DNA of 5,808 bases from an uncultured Lachnospiraceae bacterium (GTDB lineage Bacteria; Bacillota; Clostridia; Lachnospirales; Lachnospiraceae), in the NCBI GenBank assembly GCA_934359535.1, contig CAKRLN010000146.1, positions 1 to 5,808 on the forward strand, read 5' to 3'. The notes under the pieces are model-generated. The model searched no databases, had not been told where the DNA came from, and worked only from the letters and a program-made list of their open reading frames with translations. This document shows, piece after piece, positions 5,808 through 5,808 of the stretch (position 1 is its first letter; each line of letters begins with the position of its first letter). A program made the position numbers and the translations under genes.

Positions 5808-5808
5808 T
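5790..5808. other. Small inverted repeat at the right edge
   Basis: ACACG at 5790-5794 is complementary to CGTGT at 5804-5808, with a 9-base gap. The perfect 10-base palindrome TCTTCGAAGA lies at 5781-5790. The stem reaches the last base of the window and may continue beyond it. Function unknown; it could be chance. Confidence 0.3.

Overview
The window looks like a chromosomal stretch from a motile Gram-positive anaerobe of the Clostridia, most likely a Lachnospiraceae (Roseburia/Eubacterium/Butyrivibrio type). The reasons are the moderate GC, strong AGGAGG ribosome binding sites, a lipobox-type substrate-binding protein, a flippase of a form I associate with that family, and a small protein with the MKKYEKP...EGVYTASG N-terminus that I remember from Lachnospiraceae. 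This assignment is inference from protein style; no rRNA or marker gene is present.

Layout, left to right. Positions 1-336 hold the C-terminal end of a methyl-accepting chemotaxis protein. An RBS overlapping its stop codon leads into a sugar-type substrate-binding lipoprotein (348-1328). After a 47-base gap comes a polysaccharide flippase (1376-2929, start possibly at 1397), then a family 2 glycosyltransferase (2987-4060). All four are on the + strand. A perfect 16-bp stem (4061-4101) closes this run and also serves the convergent minus-strand genes. On the minus strand, read from the right, are a Stealth-type sugar-phosphate transferase (5695 to 4667) and a small beta-rich protein of unknown function (4536 to 4123) with its own good sigma-A promoter.

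The flippase, glycosyltransferase and Stealth protein make sense together as part of a surface-polysaccharide locus: the glycosyltransferase builds a lipid-linked repeat unit, the flippase exports it, and the Stealth protein joins sugars through phosphodiester bonds. The chemoreceptor/binding-protein pair at the left is probably a separate sensory module that lies upstream in the same direction.

The most striking observation is a perfect 35-bp inverted repeat at 2917-2951 (+) and 5726-5760 (-). It bounds a 2,774-bp segment holding the glycosyltransferase, the terminator, the small gene and the Stealth gene. The left copy contains the last codons and stop of the flippase. Just inside each copy is a ribosome binding site and a gene reading inwards, and the two converge on the central terminator. 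Inversion between the repeats would leave the flippase intact and exchange the gene that follows it, from glycosyltransferase to Stealth transferase. I propose this as a candidate invertible glycan switch. No recombinase gene lies in the window, and inversion itself cannot be shown from one sequence.
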